A stretch of 64,000 nucleotides of DNA from Roridomyces roridus (GCA_029378245.1 JARKIF010000028.1:620001-684000), one strand, 5' to 3'. Shown: positions 11,201-21,757, numbered from the stretch's first letter. Program-made: numbers and translations. Notes: generated by a model from the sequence alone, not told the origin.

Positions 11201-12391
11201 AATCTTTTTGTAATGGGCTTGAATGCGATCGCAGAGCAAATTGAAGAAACGAAGACAGGCTTTCTATCTCAGGAGCGTTCGGCGGCGGTGAACCGCCAGT
11301 CAACCCGTTCGAGTCGGGTGCCATTTTCCGCTTTTTTGTTGGCTCTGAGCAAAGACGCCACGATGGACGACCAGTATCGACTCACTACAGTGATTGTTTT
11401 CCGCCTTTTCCGCCTTCTGTACCGCGGGTCGGCTTTGGTAGGATCGAGATGAGCGTGGAATATCGGGGGGCGAGAGGGTGATGGATTTACTTTTGCCGCC
11501 AGGACCATCTACCTGAGATTGTCCTCGGAGCCTTCGGCCGCCGGCGGCTGCAGTGACCAGTCGCAGGTTGCTTTTGCGAGAGTGAGAGACTGGTCACTGG
11601 TCACGACTCACTGGTTCATGTAGGAGACATGCGCATCCTAAGTTAGGATGAGAGATGATCCAATGCGTCCAGACTTGGCGCAGGATGCCTGTTGAACGTT
11701 GAGGCGCTTCTCTTCGAAATGAGATGGTGGTCAGTACGATTCCTAACCCGTTTAGGAATCGTTCTTTTTCGAGTCCGGTCCGTCGCTGTACATTCGGATC
11801 TGCAATCCGATCGGACCGTGGACTAGAATCTGTCCCGTCTCCGAAAATCACCGTCGCGGCGTCGCCCAAGCCGCGCCAAGCGTCGCCACACCAGCATGGA
11901 AGATGCCTCGCACAAGTCTCCCAGCAAGCGCTCATGAAATTTGCTGCAATTCAACTCTGGAAACTGTTCCACGGAGGTCCACCAGTCGGCGGGCCATTTA
12001 ATTGTGTGGATCAAAGCCGGCAACCAACGGCAACCCGGACAGACATCTGCCAATTGCCAGTGGATGGTCAAACACGGCATGTTCCGTAGACTCGCGACCA
12101 GTCGGGTTTAGTCGGGTGATCACGAGACAAGCAAGGGATCACCTTCCTAAAACGACTGGGATATTTGGTCATCATTTTGGCAGGACCTGCCAAGCGTGAG
12201 TTCGGACTTGTGAAATGGAACGGTCCCCGACAGCTCCAATAACATTGGAAACATGACCACTACCTGCGCCAAAACATTCCGAGCATCATATACCGCGGTC
12301 TTGAAGCTCGAACACCTTTTTTCGCCAAGTCCAAACTCATGTTTCACCGGCTCACCCAAAAGGGTCACCAAATGTCCCAGCCGCTTCGCCG
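11201..12391. other. Intergenic region with a tRNA-like half
   Basis: No supported coding gene. A tRNA-like structure sits at 11281-11326 and is described separately. Confidence 0.4.
11281..11326 (+). other. tRNA-like 3' half (His-GTG-like loop)
   Basis: GGCGG/CCGCC forms a 5-bp stem around a 7-nt loop CGGTGAA. A 5-nt spacer AGTCA follows, then a 5-bp stem ACCCG/CGGGT around TTCGAGT, then GCCATTT and T tracts. The spacing matches an anticodon arm, variable loop, T arm and acceptor strand exactly. A pairing 5' acceptor strand and a full D arm are missing upstream, and position 33 is not U. It is most likely a tRNA relic or a tRNA-derived repeat. Confidence 0.3.
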
Positions 12392-12518
12392 ATTAGCCTC
12401 CTTCGCGCAACGATAAGAGGAGGAGGAAGAGGGCGTCGACTCAAGAGAGGGATGAATTGGGAACCAAATGAGATTGGGGTCCAAAGCGTCCGAGCTGATC
12501 AGGGATCAGACTCAGGCC
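12392..12518. repeat. 127-bp direct repeat, copy 1 (candidate B2 of split direct repeats)
   Basis: Identical by eye over its full length to 12871-12997. It lies on the outer side of the region downstream (minus-strand sense) of the tyrosine recombinase gene. Confidence 0.85.
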
Positions 12519-12870
12519 TAGCTACAAGGGACATGAATGTGGTACGCGGTAGTCTAAGTAAGTAGAATGCAATGGTGGGTGGGGAGACGAAATACGACGA
12601 GTATTATCTGCGAGCGCAGTTGAGACGATGAGTAGATAAAGTAAGAGAGAGAAGAAGCTTACCTGCGAGCGCAGTTGAGACGATGAGTCTTGTCTGCGCT
12701 CGCAGGTCGTATATGTATACCGAGGACGGACAAAGGGATAATGGGAGGTGCTTGTCGTGACAAGTGTGAATGGGAAATGAAAGTCGCGTGTTCGTGAAAG
12801 GGATCAGAGACGGTGACGTCGGACTCATTTGCTAACCCCGTGCAATCCACCCTATCACCATTGCCCATCA
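12519..12870. repeat. Spacer between the 127-bp repeats, with its own internal repeats (candidate A2)
   Basis: The segment holds two direct copies of CTGCGAGCGCAGTTGAGACG (from about 12609 and 12663) and an inverted partner TGCGCTCGCAG near 12697. These can form hairpins. In Ngaro-type elements the corresponding segment A2 lies between B1 and B2; I place it here by position only. Confidence 0.5.
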
Positions 12871-12997
12871 ATTAGCCTCCTTCGCGCAACGATAAGAGGA
12901 GGAGGAAGAGGGCGTCGACTCAAGAGAGGGATGAATTGGGAACCAAATGAGATTGGGGTCCAAAGCGTCCGAGCTGATCAGGGATCAGACTCAGGCC
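12871..12997. repeat. 127-bp direct repeat, copy 2 (candidate B1)
   Basis: This is the second copy of the 127-bp repeat at 12392-12518. The stop codon of the recombinase gene (12991-12993) lies inside this copy, so the repeat belongs to the element and is not a chance flank. Confidence 0.85.
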
Positions 12998-14050
12998 ACT
13001 GGGGCGTAGTCTCGTAGAGCCGGAGGTTCGAAAGGGACGGAGTGAGGATGGGCCATGTGAAGTTGTTTGGAGAGATGTAGGATTCGGGAAATCGGGTTTT
13101 CGATATAGAGTTTGTAGGCGTCGCTGCGCCAGCGGCCGAGGAGTTGAATTTCATAGTCGCTGAGGCCGGCGGCAGCTGCTTCGGTCGCGGCGCCGCGACG
13201 CAGACTGTGACCTGCGAAACCGGAGGGGTCGATTCCAGCGGCAGTGAGGGAGGTGCGGATGCCGGCGACGAAGTCCCGATAGTGCAGGGGTTTGCCGTCA
13301 ACTCCCTCAAAGAGGGGGGCGCTCCCTGCACGTGGAAGTTCCGTGAAGAGGCGCTTGACGGCAGCGACGGGACAAGTGGGCTGTCCGGGTGCGGCGGCGA
13401 CGGTGATTGTGATACCCTTGCGAAAGGGGTCCGTTTTGGAGGCGGGGAGTGTGAGGTTGACGTGTGTGCACGAGTCGAAATCGGGGAAGAAGGCGATGGC
13501 ATCCCGCGTGAGATTGAGACTGACGTCCTTTCCCGAGCCTGCCGTGATCTCCCCGGATCGCAAGAACCCGGCGTATCCAAGGCAGTATGCGGCATAGAGG
13601 GTGCTGTGACCGAGAACGACGCCGGGGCGGAGTTGGGCGAGGATTGCACGAAGGATGGGGAGGGTGATGGGTTGCACCGGTTTGCGATCGCGCTCGCCGT
13701 GGAAGCGTTTGATGCCGCGGATGAGTCGCTGAACAACGGGTCCCTCGCATGCAGAGAAAGGTAAGTCAGCGTCGACATGCAGGGAACGAACGGCGGAGAG
13801 GTAGCCTTTAATTGTTTTGGGCTGTACTCGACCACCGAGGCTTGCAATCCAGCACATGATGGCGTTTTGGCTGGCGGGAAGGATGGTACCGTCGGGATTG
13901 TACAGGCTGTGAAGGCGGACGAAATTGATAAAGGAGCGCTGGCCGGTGGAGTACGTTCGTCGGGTGCTGGACGCGAGTCCGTGCCAAAGGTAAAATGCGA
14001 CGGTTTGGGGCCAGGTGCTGTGTTGGTACCACCAATCCGGAGGCGTTTCG
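12991..14050 (-). CDS. Tyrosine recombinase of the DIRS-like element
   Basis: In the frame next to RNase H, coding-like sequence begins around ETPPDWWYQ and runs through SSTRRTYSTGQRSF (N-terminal SAM-like domain), KTIKGYLSAVRSLH and GFLRSGEI. It continues with AGHSLRRGAAT, LGRWRSDAYKLYI and a stop at 12991. These give the R-H-R-W-Y catalytic set: Arg in FLRSGEI, His-x-x-Arg in HSLRR, Trp in GRWRS and the nucleophile Tyr in YKLYI. The enzyme would insert circular cDNA without target duplication. The frame overlaps the RNase H frame and has no ATG at its 5' end; the first Met is at 13857. A frameshift or splice is normal in such elements. The recombinase itself looks intact. Confidence 0.85.
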
Positions 14051-14672
14051 AGGACGGCTGAGGGTCGAGATAAGGCGCGAGGGAGAACATGCGTGAAAAG
14101 GAAAAGCGGGAAGCAGCGTCAGCGATCGCGTTTTCCTCGGAGCAAAGCCAAACCGAAGAAAAAGAAAAATCAAGCCGGCATGCAAGGGCGAGGAAATGGC
14201 GGAGGAGGGTCATGGTGGGTGTCGAGCGGATGGTGAAGTTGCCAATGGCGCTGTGGACGGCCTCGTTATCCACGTGAAAAATGACATGTTTGCCTCTGAA
14301 CTCTTCTCCCCAGCAGAGTACGGCGTGTACGACGGCGAGCATTTCCTTGACTTGGATGTGCTCCGAGCGATAACGAGGCGGGCACCGGGTGGAGAACCAG
14401 TGCGAGTGAAAGTGGCCACCAAGCCCCTTCTCGCCGCTGGCGTCGGTGTAGATGTGTAGGGTGTCACGGTGGGGGGAGATGAGATGGACGCCGTTCCATT
14501 TGGAAGAGAATGCCGTCCACCACGCGATGTCGCGTCGCGCTGGTTTTGGAATACGACGGCGTGAGAATGGCGTGTGGAACTCGGCTTCAAGTGATAAGCG
14601 CAGCCACGTGAGGCGAACGCGGATGGTCACGAGCCTACATGTTCCGTACTGCCCGCTCATGAGTCTCATCAC
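13980..14672 (-). CDS. RNase H domain of the DIRS-like element (5' truncated)
   Basis: The frame encodes ARRDIAWWTAFSSKWNGV, then LHIYTDASGEKGLGGHF, then EHIQVKEMLAV, then VIFHVDNEAVHSAIGN and EENAIADAASRFSF. This is the RNase HI fold found behind the reverse transcriptase of DIRS elements, with the catalytic Asp of TDAS, Glu of KEM, Asp of HVDN and Asp of ADAAS. It would degrade the RNA strand of the RNA-DNA hybrid. The 5' limit is where homology ends. The frame stays open past 13980, but beyond that point the real coding switches to the recombinase frame. Confidence 0.8.
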
Positions 14673-14699
14673 GCCGTCATCTTCCTCTCGTCTCCGACG

Positions 14700-15255
14700 T
14701 CAACTCAGTTGGCGCTTTCTGCTGGCAGCCTTCATGCACAACCCTATTCCTTGCTCATTCTTACGGCGGCATCTCCGAATTCTCGACAACTCAATGGTTC
14801 TCCTGCGTTCGAATTTGGCGGCTCGGAATCCGCTCAGAATCCGGACCTCAGGCCCCTCCGTCACACCGGCTCTGGGTCTCGCGGCTTTGCCCACTCCACT
14901 CGTACTTGCTCTGGGTGTCCGGAGTTGGTCCGGAGGCTGTTGATAATCTGCCAGTACACAAAGTGGAATCGTATGCGCAGCAATGGCCTCAAAGCCAGGT
15001 ATATCTTGGCGGGATGCGTCGCGTGATGGTCCATCACCCGCCGGTCTCGGATGTCCGACAATTGCGCTTGCCCGCCAACTGCTCTCCTTGCCAGAGACTT
15101 GCATGAAAGAAGTCAGACAGGGAGCTGGCAGACACCTGCGGAAGTTCTTTCTGGGACGTAAAATGTACAGGAATCCGGCATCTGGAACACCCGGTTGCCA
15201 CAAACGGCAGGTGACAGACGTTACATAAGTACATCAAAACGACGATCACTCCTCT
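14700..15255. other. Stretch without a supported gene
   Basis: Open frames on both strands lack recognisable domains. I specifically looked for reverse transcriptase motifs continuing the DIRS-like element on the minus strand and saw none. Confidence 0.4.
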
Positions 15256-17397
15256 TTGTCTTCCGCATTCATGTCTGCACCGACTCTGGGCCACGACACC
15301 GAGTCCTGGATCGCCATCGACCCCATTACGCGACCGGCTCCCGTCCTGTATACCCCTGGCTCCGCAAACCCGCCCTCCTTTCTCGAGTCCCAAGTCGATG
15401 GCATCATCTTGCGAAGACAAAGACAACGTCCGCAAGGTGGTGGTGGCCTCAAACACGCTACCTCTCCCTCCTCGCGTTTCCTCAATTCATCTCGCGATTT
15501 CGAGTTTGCTGGATGGGGCTCGTTCTCCAAGATGAAGCTGACTCCCGCGGACCTCCTTCTTGACTTCACTGCCAGCTCGGTTGTTTCCGCTGCCACCGCC
15601 GCCTCGTACCTCGACGGCGAAGTGGACTTGCCATTCCCGCCCTTCGTGGCTGCGGCGTTCATCGTCGCCACCTTTGCACTGATAAGTCTCTCGGGGTTGA
15701 AGGAGAGCGCGCGCCTGGCGTTTGTCGTGCTTTCCCTACACGTTATGTCTTTCACTTGTTTCACTTGTGTCATCTAAATGTCGTACCAGGGCGTTACCAT
15801 GCTGATACTCAGCATCTTCGCTGCCATCCAGTGGGGTCAGATTGGCAACGAGCAGCTGCGGCAAAATTGGCACCTGGGCAGTACGGCGTCTCCATCGTTC
15901 ATCCTGCGTCAGCTATTCTATGGATTTTGCCTCGGGATGCTCGGTCTCACTGGAATCGAATGCACACCGTCCTGCATTGGCCGAATCAAGCCCGGGCATT
16001 TCCCACTCGTGTTGCGAAATCTCCATTTACCCGCCATCGTACTTAACACGGTCATGTCGGTGCTGTTGATTGCGGTCGTTCCCTTGCCGGTACTCCTCGA
16101 TGGCGCAAATGTGCTGAGCGTCCTCGCTCAAGTAGTCGGTCACCATATTCGATTGATTCTCAGTAAACTGATTCAATAGTGTGCCGGCGAGTGGCTACGA
16201 CGTTTGGTAGTCGCGGATGCCATCATCGTCTTGTGCGGCGGCGTCCTCATCGGCATCCTCGGCGTGTGCGAACTGCTCAAAAAGCTAGCACACGATCGCG
16301 TCGTCCCAGAAATATTCCTCCACCCGATGCCTGTGACCGGCGCGCCATACGTCTGCGTCCTGTTCTTCATGCTCTGCAACGTCGTGATGTATGGGAGCTC
16401 TGGTGGGAGTTTGACTGTGGTGTCCAATATGTACATCTTTCCTCTTATCTTCTCATGTGTTGACCAAGAGCAGGTTCTCACTCGTATGGCTGACGGTGAT
16501 GGTCCTCTTCCCGGTGACGCTGCTCCAATTGCGCTTCAACCGCGGTCGGCTGCCGCGGGATACGCGTACCCCACTGTCGACCATCTTGCTCTCTCTGGTG
16601 GTTTCTGCAGTCGTGTTTGCCGGCAACGTCGTCATTGAACCGTCGACTGTCGGGTGAATGAAATCTTCCATCTCTCCTTTACTCCGCCCTGATCTCAATA
16701 AAAAGGTACTTTGCCGCGTATCTCATCGCTGTGCTCTCCGTGTTCTGGGGAACCCAGCATCAAGTCCAGCTCCTCGGTATCGTGTACTGGGTGTACGATC
16801 AATACCCGACGCTGCACCGATGGGACGCGAGTAAGACGTGGGGCAAGTGGTTGGTGAGACTTATGGCGCGGTTGAAGCGCCAGCCGATATGTATTCTTGT
16901 CAAGACGGATGAGGTGCGTCCTCGTGCCCGTGTCTTCCCTCCTTCCAGATGGATGGCTGACGGTGGGAGAACAGATAAACCATCTGCTGCATATGATATT
17001 GTACGTCCGGGAGAACGAGGAGACGTCGTGCATCAAGATGGTGCATTTTTGTGGGGAGGAGGAGGATGGGAAGGGGATTCCGTCGGAGCTTGAGGCGAAT
17101 GCGAAGAGTAAGCAATAGTTTTTTCTCTTTCTTTTTCTTATTGATGGTGACCGCCGCAGTTCTCGACGAAGCCTTCCCAGAGATCACCATTGACCTCGTA
17201 AGTGCATGCTAGCTTTGGGAATCCGTATCGTCGCTGAAACTCTGCAGATCATCGTACAAGACACGTTCACGCCGGCGAATGTCGCGTCGTTGGCAAGGAG
17301 GTTGCAGATCCCCACCGGGTTGATGTTCGTTAGCTGTCCGGGTCCGAGGTCGAGGTATCCTGTGGCGGAGTTTGGGACGAGGGTGATTTCGTTGTGA
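15256..17397 (+). CDS. APC-type amino acid transporter with a USP-like cytosolic tail
   Basis: Eight exons (15256-15741, 15790-16131, 16180-16430, 16474-16653, 16706-16913, 16975-17107, 17160-17197, 17248-17397) keep phase throughout, giving 595 residues. After a polar N-terminus come transmembrane segments (PPFVAAAFIVATFALISL, GVTMLILSIFAAIQWG, LNTVMSVLLIAVVPLPV, AIIVLCGGVLIGILGV and others). A permease-like loop GLTGIECTPS precedes RIKPGHFPLVLRNL. The last 170 residues are soluble (CILVKTDEINHLL, ETSCIKMVHFC, GLMFVSCPGPRSR) and resemble a universal-stress-protein-type domain, as seen behind some APC permeases. The protein probably moves amino acids or polyamines across a membrane. The substrate is not determinable. 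The start could also be 15271. Its 3' end is duplicated twice elsewhere in the window. Confidence 0.75.
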
Positions 17398-17689
17398 GTA
17401 GTGAAGTAGTCACGGAGAGGTGGATTTCGACGAATGTAAACGAACTAATGAGTTAATAGTGGGCGAAAATGTTGGAATTGGTGGCATTATCGGTGAATCT
17501 CGTGGACTGATTGAACCTGCACAGAAGTCGGCTGGCAGGGTCGGCCACTACCACAAGCGATCCCGGTGCTGCAGCAGGCATCAACGAGTTCGCGGAGCAG
17601 CTCACTTGAGATACCCCGGGCCGGGATTCAGGTTTCAATTTCTATGATATTATCGAGAGCATCAAGAATGTTGTGGAAGCGGCTGCCCG

Positions 17690-17715
17690 TCGCCCGACGC
17701 CCGACGCCCGACGCC
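17690..17715. repeat. Short CGCCCGA tandem repeat
   Basis: Four near-perfect copies of a 7-bp unit (CGCCCGA/CGCCCAC) lie between the transporter gene and the MITE. Confidence 0.6.
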
Positions 17716-17824
17716 CACCACCGACCCAACCCCGCACTGGTCATGGAATAATACTAGGAATGTGGTGGGCACCGTGGGCAGGACACTGACCCATGTTGGA
17801 AGGATTATTCGTGGGCAGAGTAAG

Positions 17825-18379
17825 TACAGTAGAGTTGCTGATATGGAATATTGTCCGGAGCGGTCCGAAGGCTATTCCATATGACGGTTATTCCACATGG
17901 AATATATGGATTATTTTTGAATTATTTAATTTCTATTTTGTAAATTCAAGACTATTCTCAAAATACGGAACATTGTTCAGTCCCGTGGCATTACAGTGCT
18001 GAGATGGACTCAAGCACAGGCCGCATTTGCAATACAGGCCTACGGTCTTGCCATCAGCAGGATCAGGCCTGATCAGTATGTGATGGGGTCACGGAACTGA
18101 GATCAAACAAGCTATCAGCGAGAGACAATGGGCCATGATTGCCAATGTTGATTGTTATCAGTGAACAATGCTGGATTTCGACCTCTGGATCACTCAAACA
18201 CCCTCATTTTGCCATTTTCGGCCACCGCGATGTGGAATAATGGGACCGGCAGCCTATTCCATATTCCAGAACACGGTGAGTGGAATATTTGGCTGCTCCC
18301 GACCCGGGAGCACCCCAAATCCTATTCCATACCACGGATATTCCACATGATAGTATTCCACAAGACCGACTCTACTGTA
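17825..18379. mobile_element. TA-flanked MITE, 555 bp
   Basis: The element starts TACAGTAGAGT and ends ACTCTACTGTA, an exact 11-bp inverted repeat including a TA at each end. Inside are further inverted motifs around TGGAATA/TATTCCA near both ends (for example 17842-17889 and 18290-18361). No open frame inside suggests a transposase. TA ends with CAGT-type tips suggest a non-autonomous relative of Tc1/mariner. Confidence 0.75.
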
Positions 18380-19440
18380 GATGAAACCTTCTGGCCTCCT
18401 CCGGTATCCAAGCGCGGATTTAGCCTCTCACAAACGCCACTCGGTTCCTAAAGCCCAGCGCCGTTTTGTATCAACGTCACCTGAAGCAGTTCCGAGTCTT
18501 AAAAATTTATTTTTAAGCTCGGTCTTATCGGCCCGTTTCCCGCCAAAGTGGGGGTCCAATTTTTACCGATGACATCTTTGAGCCCTGGTTGTTTGGCTCT
18601 TACAACTTCCTTATAAGGTAATTTTGGCGGTGTTCTGGCTCCATTTGGTCTCTCTTAGTCAATTACTATTACGCCTGCTCACTTCTGCCGGCCTCTCTCT
18701 GCCGACGGCGAGTTGGGACGCGGAACGGGACCGGAGGTCTGTTTGACAGCCGACGACAGTTACGTTGACAGACACGCCTCTTGTTTTCCACCAGCTTCGG
18801 GTTCCCACCGCCACGCATATCGACTGTTTCAACAGCCCATTCCAACTCCCTCATCTCACGTATGTGGGCCTGGCACGCGTCTCCTGTGTCCCGAGTCCCT
18901 GGCGTCTCACCCAATTTCTTGGTTTTCAGCTCACTTACTTACAACGGCTCTTTGGACGACGGACTGTAAATATAGTGACTTGTACCCATCCTCTCTCGTC
19001 GTGTGCGGAGAAAATACTGCCTTTTTAGCGTCTTTTTCGCATTTGGCTTGTAAACCATCCCCTGGGATTTTCACCCGTGACCCATCATCTCACCTCACTT
19101 TGTCAGTGCGGATGCCCAAGTAGTACGAAGGAGAAGCAACACCTCCTGTTATCATCCCCAACTTCTTGTGGCCACGGGAATCACAGACTTCACCAGGCTC
19201 AACCTACAGACTCGGATTGCCATGCACCCGCAATGGCCCTCAAAAGCAGGTTTCATTACCTGCCAAGCGCGACCACCTAAAGCAGTTCCATTACTTGCCA
19301 AGCTCGATTCCATTATTAGCAAAGAGGTATATAATATGCACCGGGCTTTGCGTTTCCTCAGGTCGATCCTCCCCTTCACATTCACACAACCCACCTTTTA
19401 CCACCTCACACACAAACAACCACTCAACTCGCAATTCACA
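18380..19440. other. Intergenic region upstream of the small secreted protein
   Basis: Open frames at 18713-19123 and around 19166 show no recognisable domain. The region near 19215-19320 repeats short TTACCTGCCAAGC/TTACTTGCCAAGC motifs. A TATATAA-type box is at about 19328, some 110 bases before the next start. Confidence 0.4.
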
Positions 19441-19809
19441 ATGCTCAGCCGCACATTCCTCACCCTTTTCCTCTTCGCTGTCCTCGGGCTTGTCACGGCA
19501 GCACCCACACCCCAGGTGCCGCGGGACCTTGACCTCTCCAAGTCGGTCTTCGACGACCCCAGGTTCAAGGACGTCGTTGCGAACGTCAAGGCGCAGGCGG
19601 CCAAAGCTGCCGCTGAAGTAGCGGGAAACCTCCCGGCTCAGCCTCAGCCCGAACAGCAGTCAATCGAGGATTTATTGAAGGGCATCCAAGCGGCTTCCGA
19701 AGCCGCAGCTGCTGCCATCGCTGCGGCACAAGCACAAGCCAACCCACCCCCGAGTACCGTGGTGACGGCGGTGCCGTTGCCACTGGGGACGTCGACGAAG
19801 GTTCAATGA
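19441..19809 (+). CDS. Small secreted Ala/Gln-rich protein
   Basis: A single exon encodes 122 residues. The N-terminus, MLSRTFLTLFLFAVLGLVTA, is a clear signal peptide with an AXA-type cleavage site near residue 20-21, followed by a short pro-like segment. The mature part has no cysteines. It contains an Ala-rich amphipathic stretch (KAQAAKAAAEVAG and ASEAAAAAIAAAQAQA) and Gln/Pro patches. It matches no family that I know. The TATA-like box and AC-rich leader before the ATG support expression. It could be a cell-wall or effector-type small secreted protein; the function is unknown. Confidence 0.7.
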   Translation: MLSRTFLTLFLFAVLGLVTAAPTPQVPRDLDLSKSVFDDPRFKDVVANVKAQAAKAAAEVAGNLPAQPQPEQQSIEDLLKGIQAASEAAAAAIAAAQAQANPPPSTVVTAVPLPLGTSTKVQ

Positions 19810-20020
19810 GGTTCCGGGCGCATAGAAATCCTTCTTGAAGGACCTTCGGAGCAGGAGTTGTGATTCACTGGATGCATTTATACAATTTCTTTTACGGCCT
19901 CGTACATTATATTTCCAGTAAATTTTGCCATTTAATGTTGAATGCATTGACGGGGGTAGCGAGTTCAACGTTCAGCTGCAATGCTGTTACGCCAGTACCG
20001 TGGGCGGCACAAAGGTTGAG

Positions 20021-20450
20021 TCATGCAACGCCCCGGACAAAGTCTACTTGACAACCTTCCAATACCGAAACGGCGATTTCGGTGTCAGCGTAGACGTCGC
20101 TGAAGCCGACGCACCGGCGGGCCTCCATGTATTTGGACCAAAATGGACGGACCTGGCCTCCCGTGCGGCAGGGAGTCGCGGCCGCATCCACCTGCATGTG
20201 TTCATCCTCCCTCGTACACCGCCGGCGAAGGCCTTGGGCGTTCTGCTGCTGATGCGGACGCACACGTCGGCTCTGTATGATGCCTTGCTGGCTATGCTCC
20301 CAGAGGTTCCAGACCACGACGGGATTCCAGCTTGGCAGTGCAGCCGGGCAATGAGGGACAATATTGATGTTGTCATCCGTGAAACTGGTGCAAAGGGTGA
20401 GATTCACTAGGGCTTGGTACATTATTACAATATTCAGCAACCATATCTAT
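20021..20450 (+). pseudogene. Duplicated 3' end of the MYND-finger gene
   Basis: The frame from about 20021 to the stop at 20408-20410 encodes KVYLTTFQYRNGDFG, AEADAPAGLHVFGP, IHLHVFILPRTPP and IPAWQCSR. This corresponds to the last 130 residues of the MYND gene at 39237-41359 with scattered substitutions. Similarity continues past the stop into the 3' flank (CAATATTCAGCAACCATAT here). It is therefore a genomic DNA copy, not a separate gene. Nothing upstream supplies the MYND finger or a promoter. The preserved open frame suggests recent origin. Confidence 0.8.
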
Positions 20451-21589
20451 GATTGACCGCGGTGGACAAAAATGATTTAGTTTTTTCTGGGCCTGTTTTT
20501 CTGGCCTGATGTTGTAGATTGATGTATTTCTTCAAAGATCTACATATTTCTACATAAATACCCAAATCTTGGGGTTTTCTTGGTGGAGCTGTACCTTTTT
20601 TTTTCAGAGTGACATCAGTGAAACACATAAATCTATGTAGATCGAGCCATTCCGTAAAAACACATAGATCTTGATAGATCCTCACCATCTGTCTTTTTTT
20701 CTGATGGGCCCTTTTATTTTCCACCATCCCACTGTTTGCCGGGCTCCGTATTAGGCCGATATGATGCCCGATGGACGGCGTGATGGCATGTTGAAGCTGT
20801 CCTGTTCAACTCTCAATGATCATATACATAATCTTACACTCATCAGTAGGTGAAGCTTGAGTACCTTAAGCTGAGACTAGCTTGTTGTAGAAAGTTGGGG
20901 GATGCAATTCTGTATTCAAGCCAACTATGACCAGGCTTTTATACCTCTACAGAGAACAATAGAACAAATAATCTACAAACTAAGAGTCATATAGAAACTA
21001 ATAGAAACTAGTAGAATGAGAGAGAATAGCAACGGGCAGTGGAGCATCGTTGGACTGGACTATCGCTATGGCTATGCTCGGGCATGCCTCGGGCATGTTC
21101 AACTACGGGCTGTGCGCAGCCTCGTGTTCGGGTTTGGTTCAACTTCCAACACTTGTGGCATTCAATCAACCGTCATATCAGCTCTGCCGCTGCCTGCCGA
21201 GGCCATCCATCAACAGGTCAAAGCCACCCAGGTGCCGGCTCGGCAAGCGGGGGAAAAATGCGCCAGGATGTAGATGTACACCTGGTGGTCTTTTTCTTGC
21301 TCGCTGACCTTTTTTGTTTGAACAAGATGACAAAAAAGAAAGGCATCAGGAAAAACTGCTTATCAACGTAAGGCTCCGGAACATGGGGCGCGCTTACCAA
21401 CAGACCCTCTTCGCGGAGCGTCGAGGGTCTGTAAAAGAGACTACCAAAACCCTGCCCACAGATTCCAAAAGACTACTTCATTTTCAAACCATTCTCTACA
21501 ACTCAAACACTCCGCACATCTCCCAGTCTGCAGATAGATCCTCTGAACCCAGAATACCTTTGACTCGGCAACGTCCGTGACGTGGGCGG
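20451..21589. other. AT-rich intergenic region
   Basis: Between 20520 and 20690 there are several direct and inverted variants of ATCTACATA/TATGTAGAT-type words, suggesting an old small repeat. The stretch 20860-21020 (AT-rich, ending AACTAATAGAAACTAGTAGAATG) looks like a decayed LTR edge, but I found no partner. No supported gene. Confidence 0.35.
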
Positions 21590-21757
21590 AAAGCCGCGGC
21601 GCTGCCAGGGATGTTGGACAGGAATTCGAGGTAATTGATTGATCGGGAAGAGGGCTGGGTGCGCCCTCCGCTGCGCGCTTGGCTTGCTTATCCACGGCTT
21701 CATTCCCTTCACATCCTTGTGACCCGGTATCCAAGTTTGAACAGTGGTCGCCGGCAT
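21590..21757 (-). pseudogene. Relic of a non-LTR retrotransposon RNase H
   Basis: Minus-strand frames read TVQTWIPGHKDVKG and, one frame over, CEGNEAVDKQAKRAAEG. Together these resemble the conserved C-terminal half of the RNase H domain of fungal LINE elements (W-x-PGH...GNE-x-AD-x-x-AK). At least one frame change separates the parts and no reverse transcriptase is visible next to it. It is a short dead fragment. Confidence 0.55.

Larger units (their letters stand above)
12392..14672 (-). mobile_element. Truncated tyrosine-recombinase retroelement (DIRS/Ngaro-like)
   Basis: In minus-strand order the element holds an RNase H segment, an overlapping frame-shifted tyrosine recombinase, and a 3' end with repeat, spacer and repeat. 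RNase H plus YR is diagnostic of DIRS-order retrotransposons. No reverse transcriptase or gag is visible upstream of 14672: the minus-strand frames at 14700-15203 do not show RT motifs. The element is therefore 5'-truncated. The 3' layout matches the B1-A2-B2 part of the split direct repeats of Ngaro-like elements; the missing A1 would be at the lost 5' end. Confidence 0.75.

Noticed and set aside
13144..13764. 206-residue plus-strand open frame
   Set aside because: It is the antisense shadow of the tyrosine recombinase; composition (Gly/Glu-rich) follows from the coding strand.
12978..13980. C-terminal half of the 564-residue minus-strand frame continuing from RNase H
   Set aside because: It is Ser/Pro-rich with no domain, and the overlapping frame encodes a complete recombinase catalytic core. 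Real coding must switch frame near 14000.
19925..20020. Extension of the MYND fragment upstream (NVQLQCCYAST), possibly a zinc-finger remnant
   Set aside because: The cysteine spacing does not match the MYND finger of the intact copy and similarity begins only near KVYLTTF.
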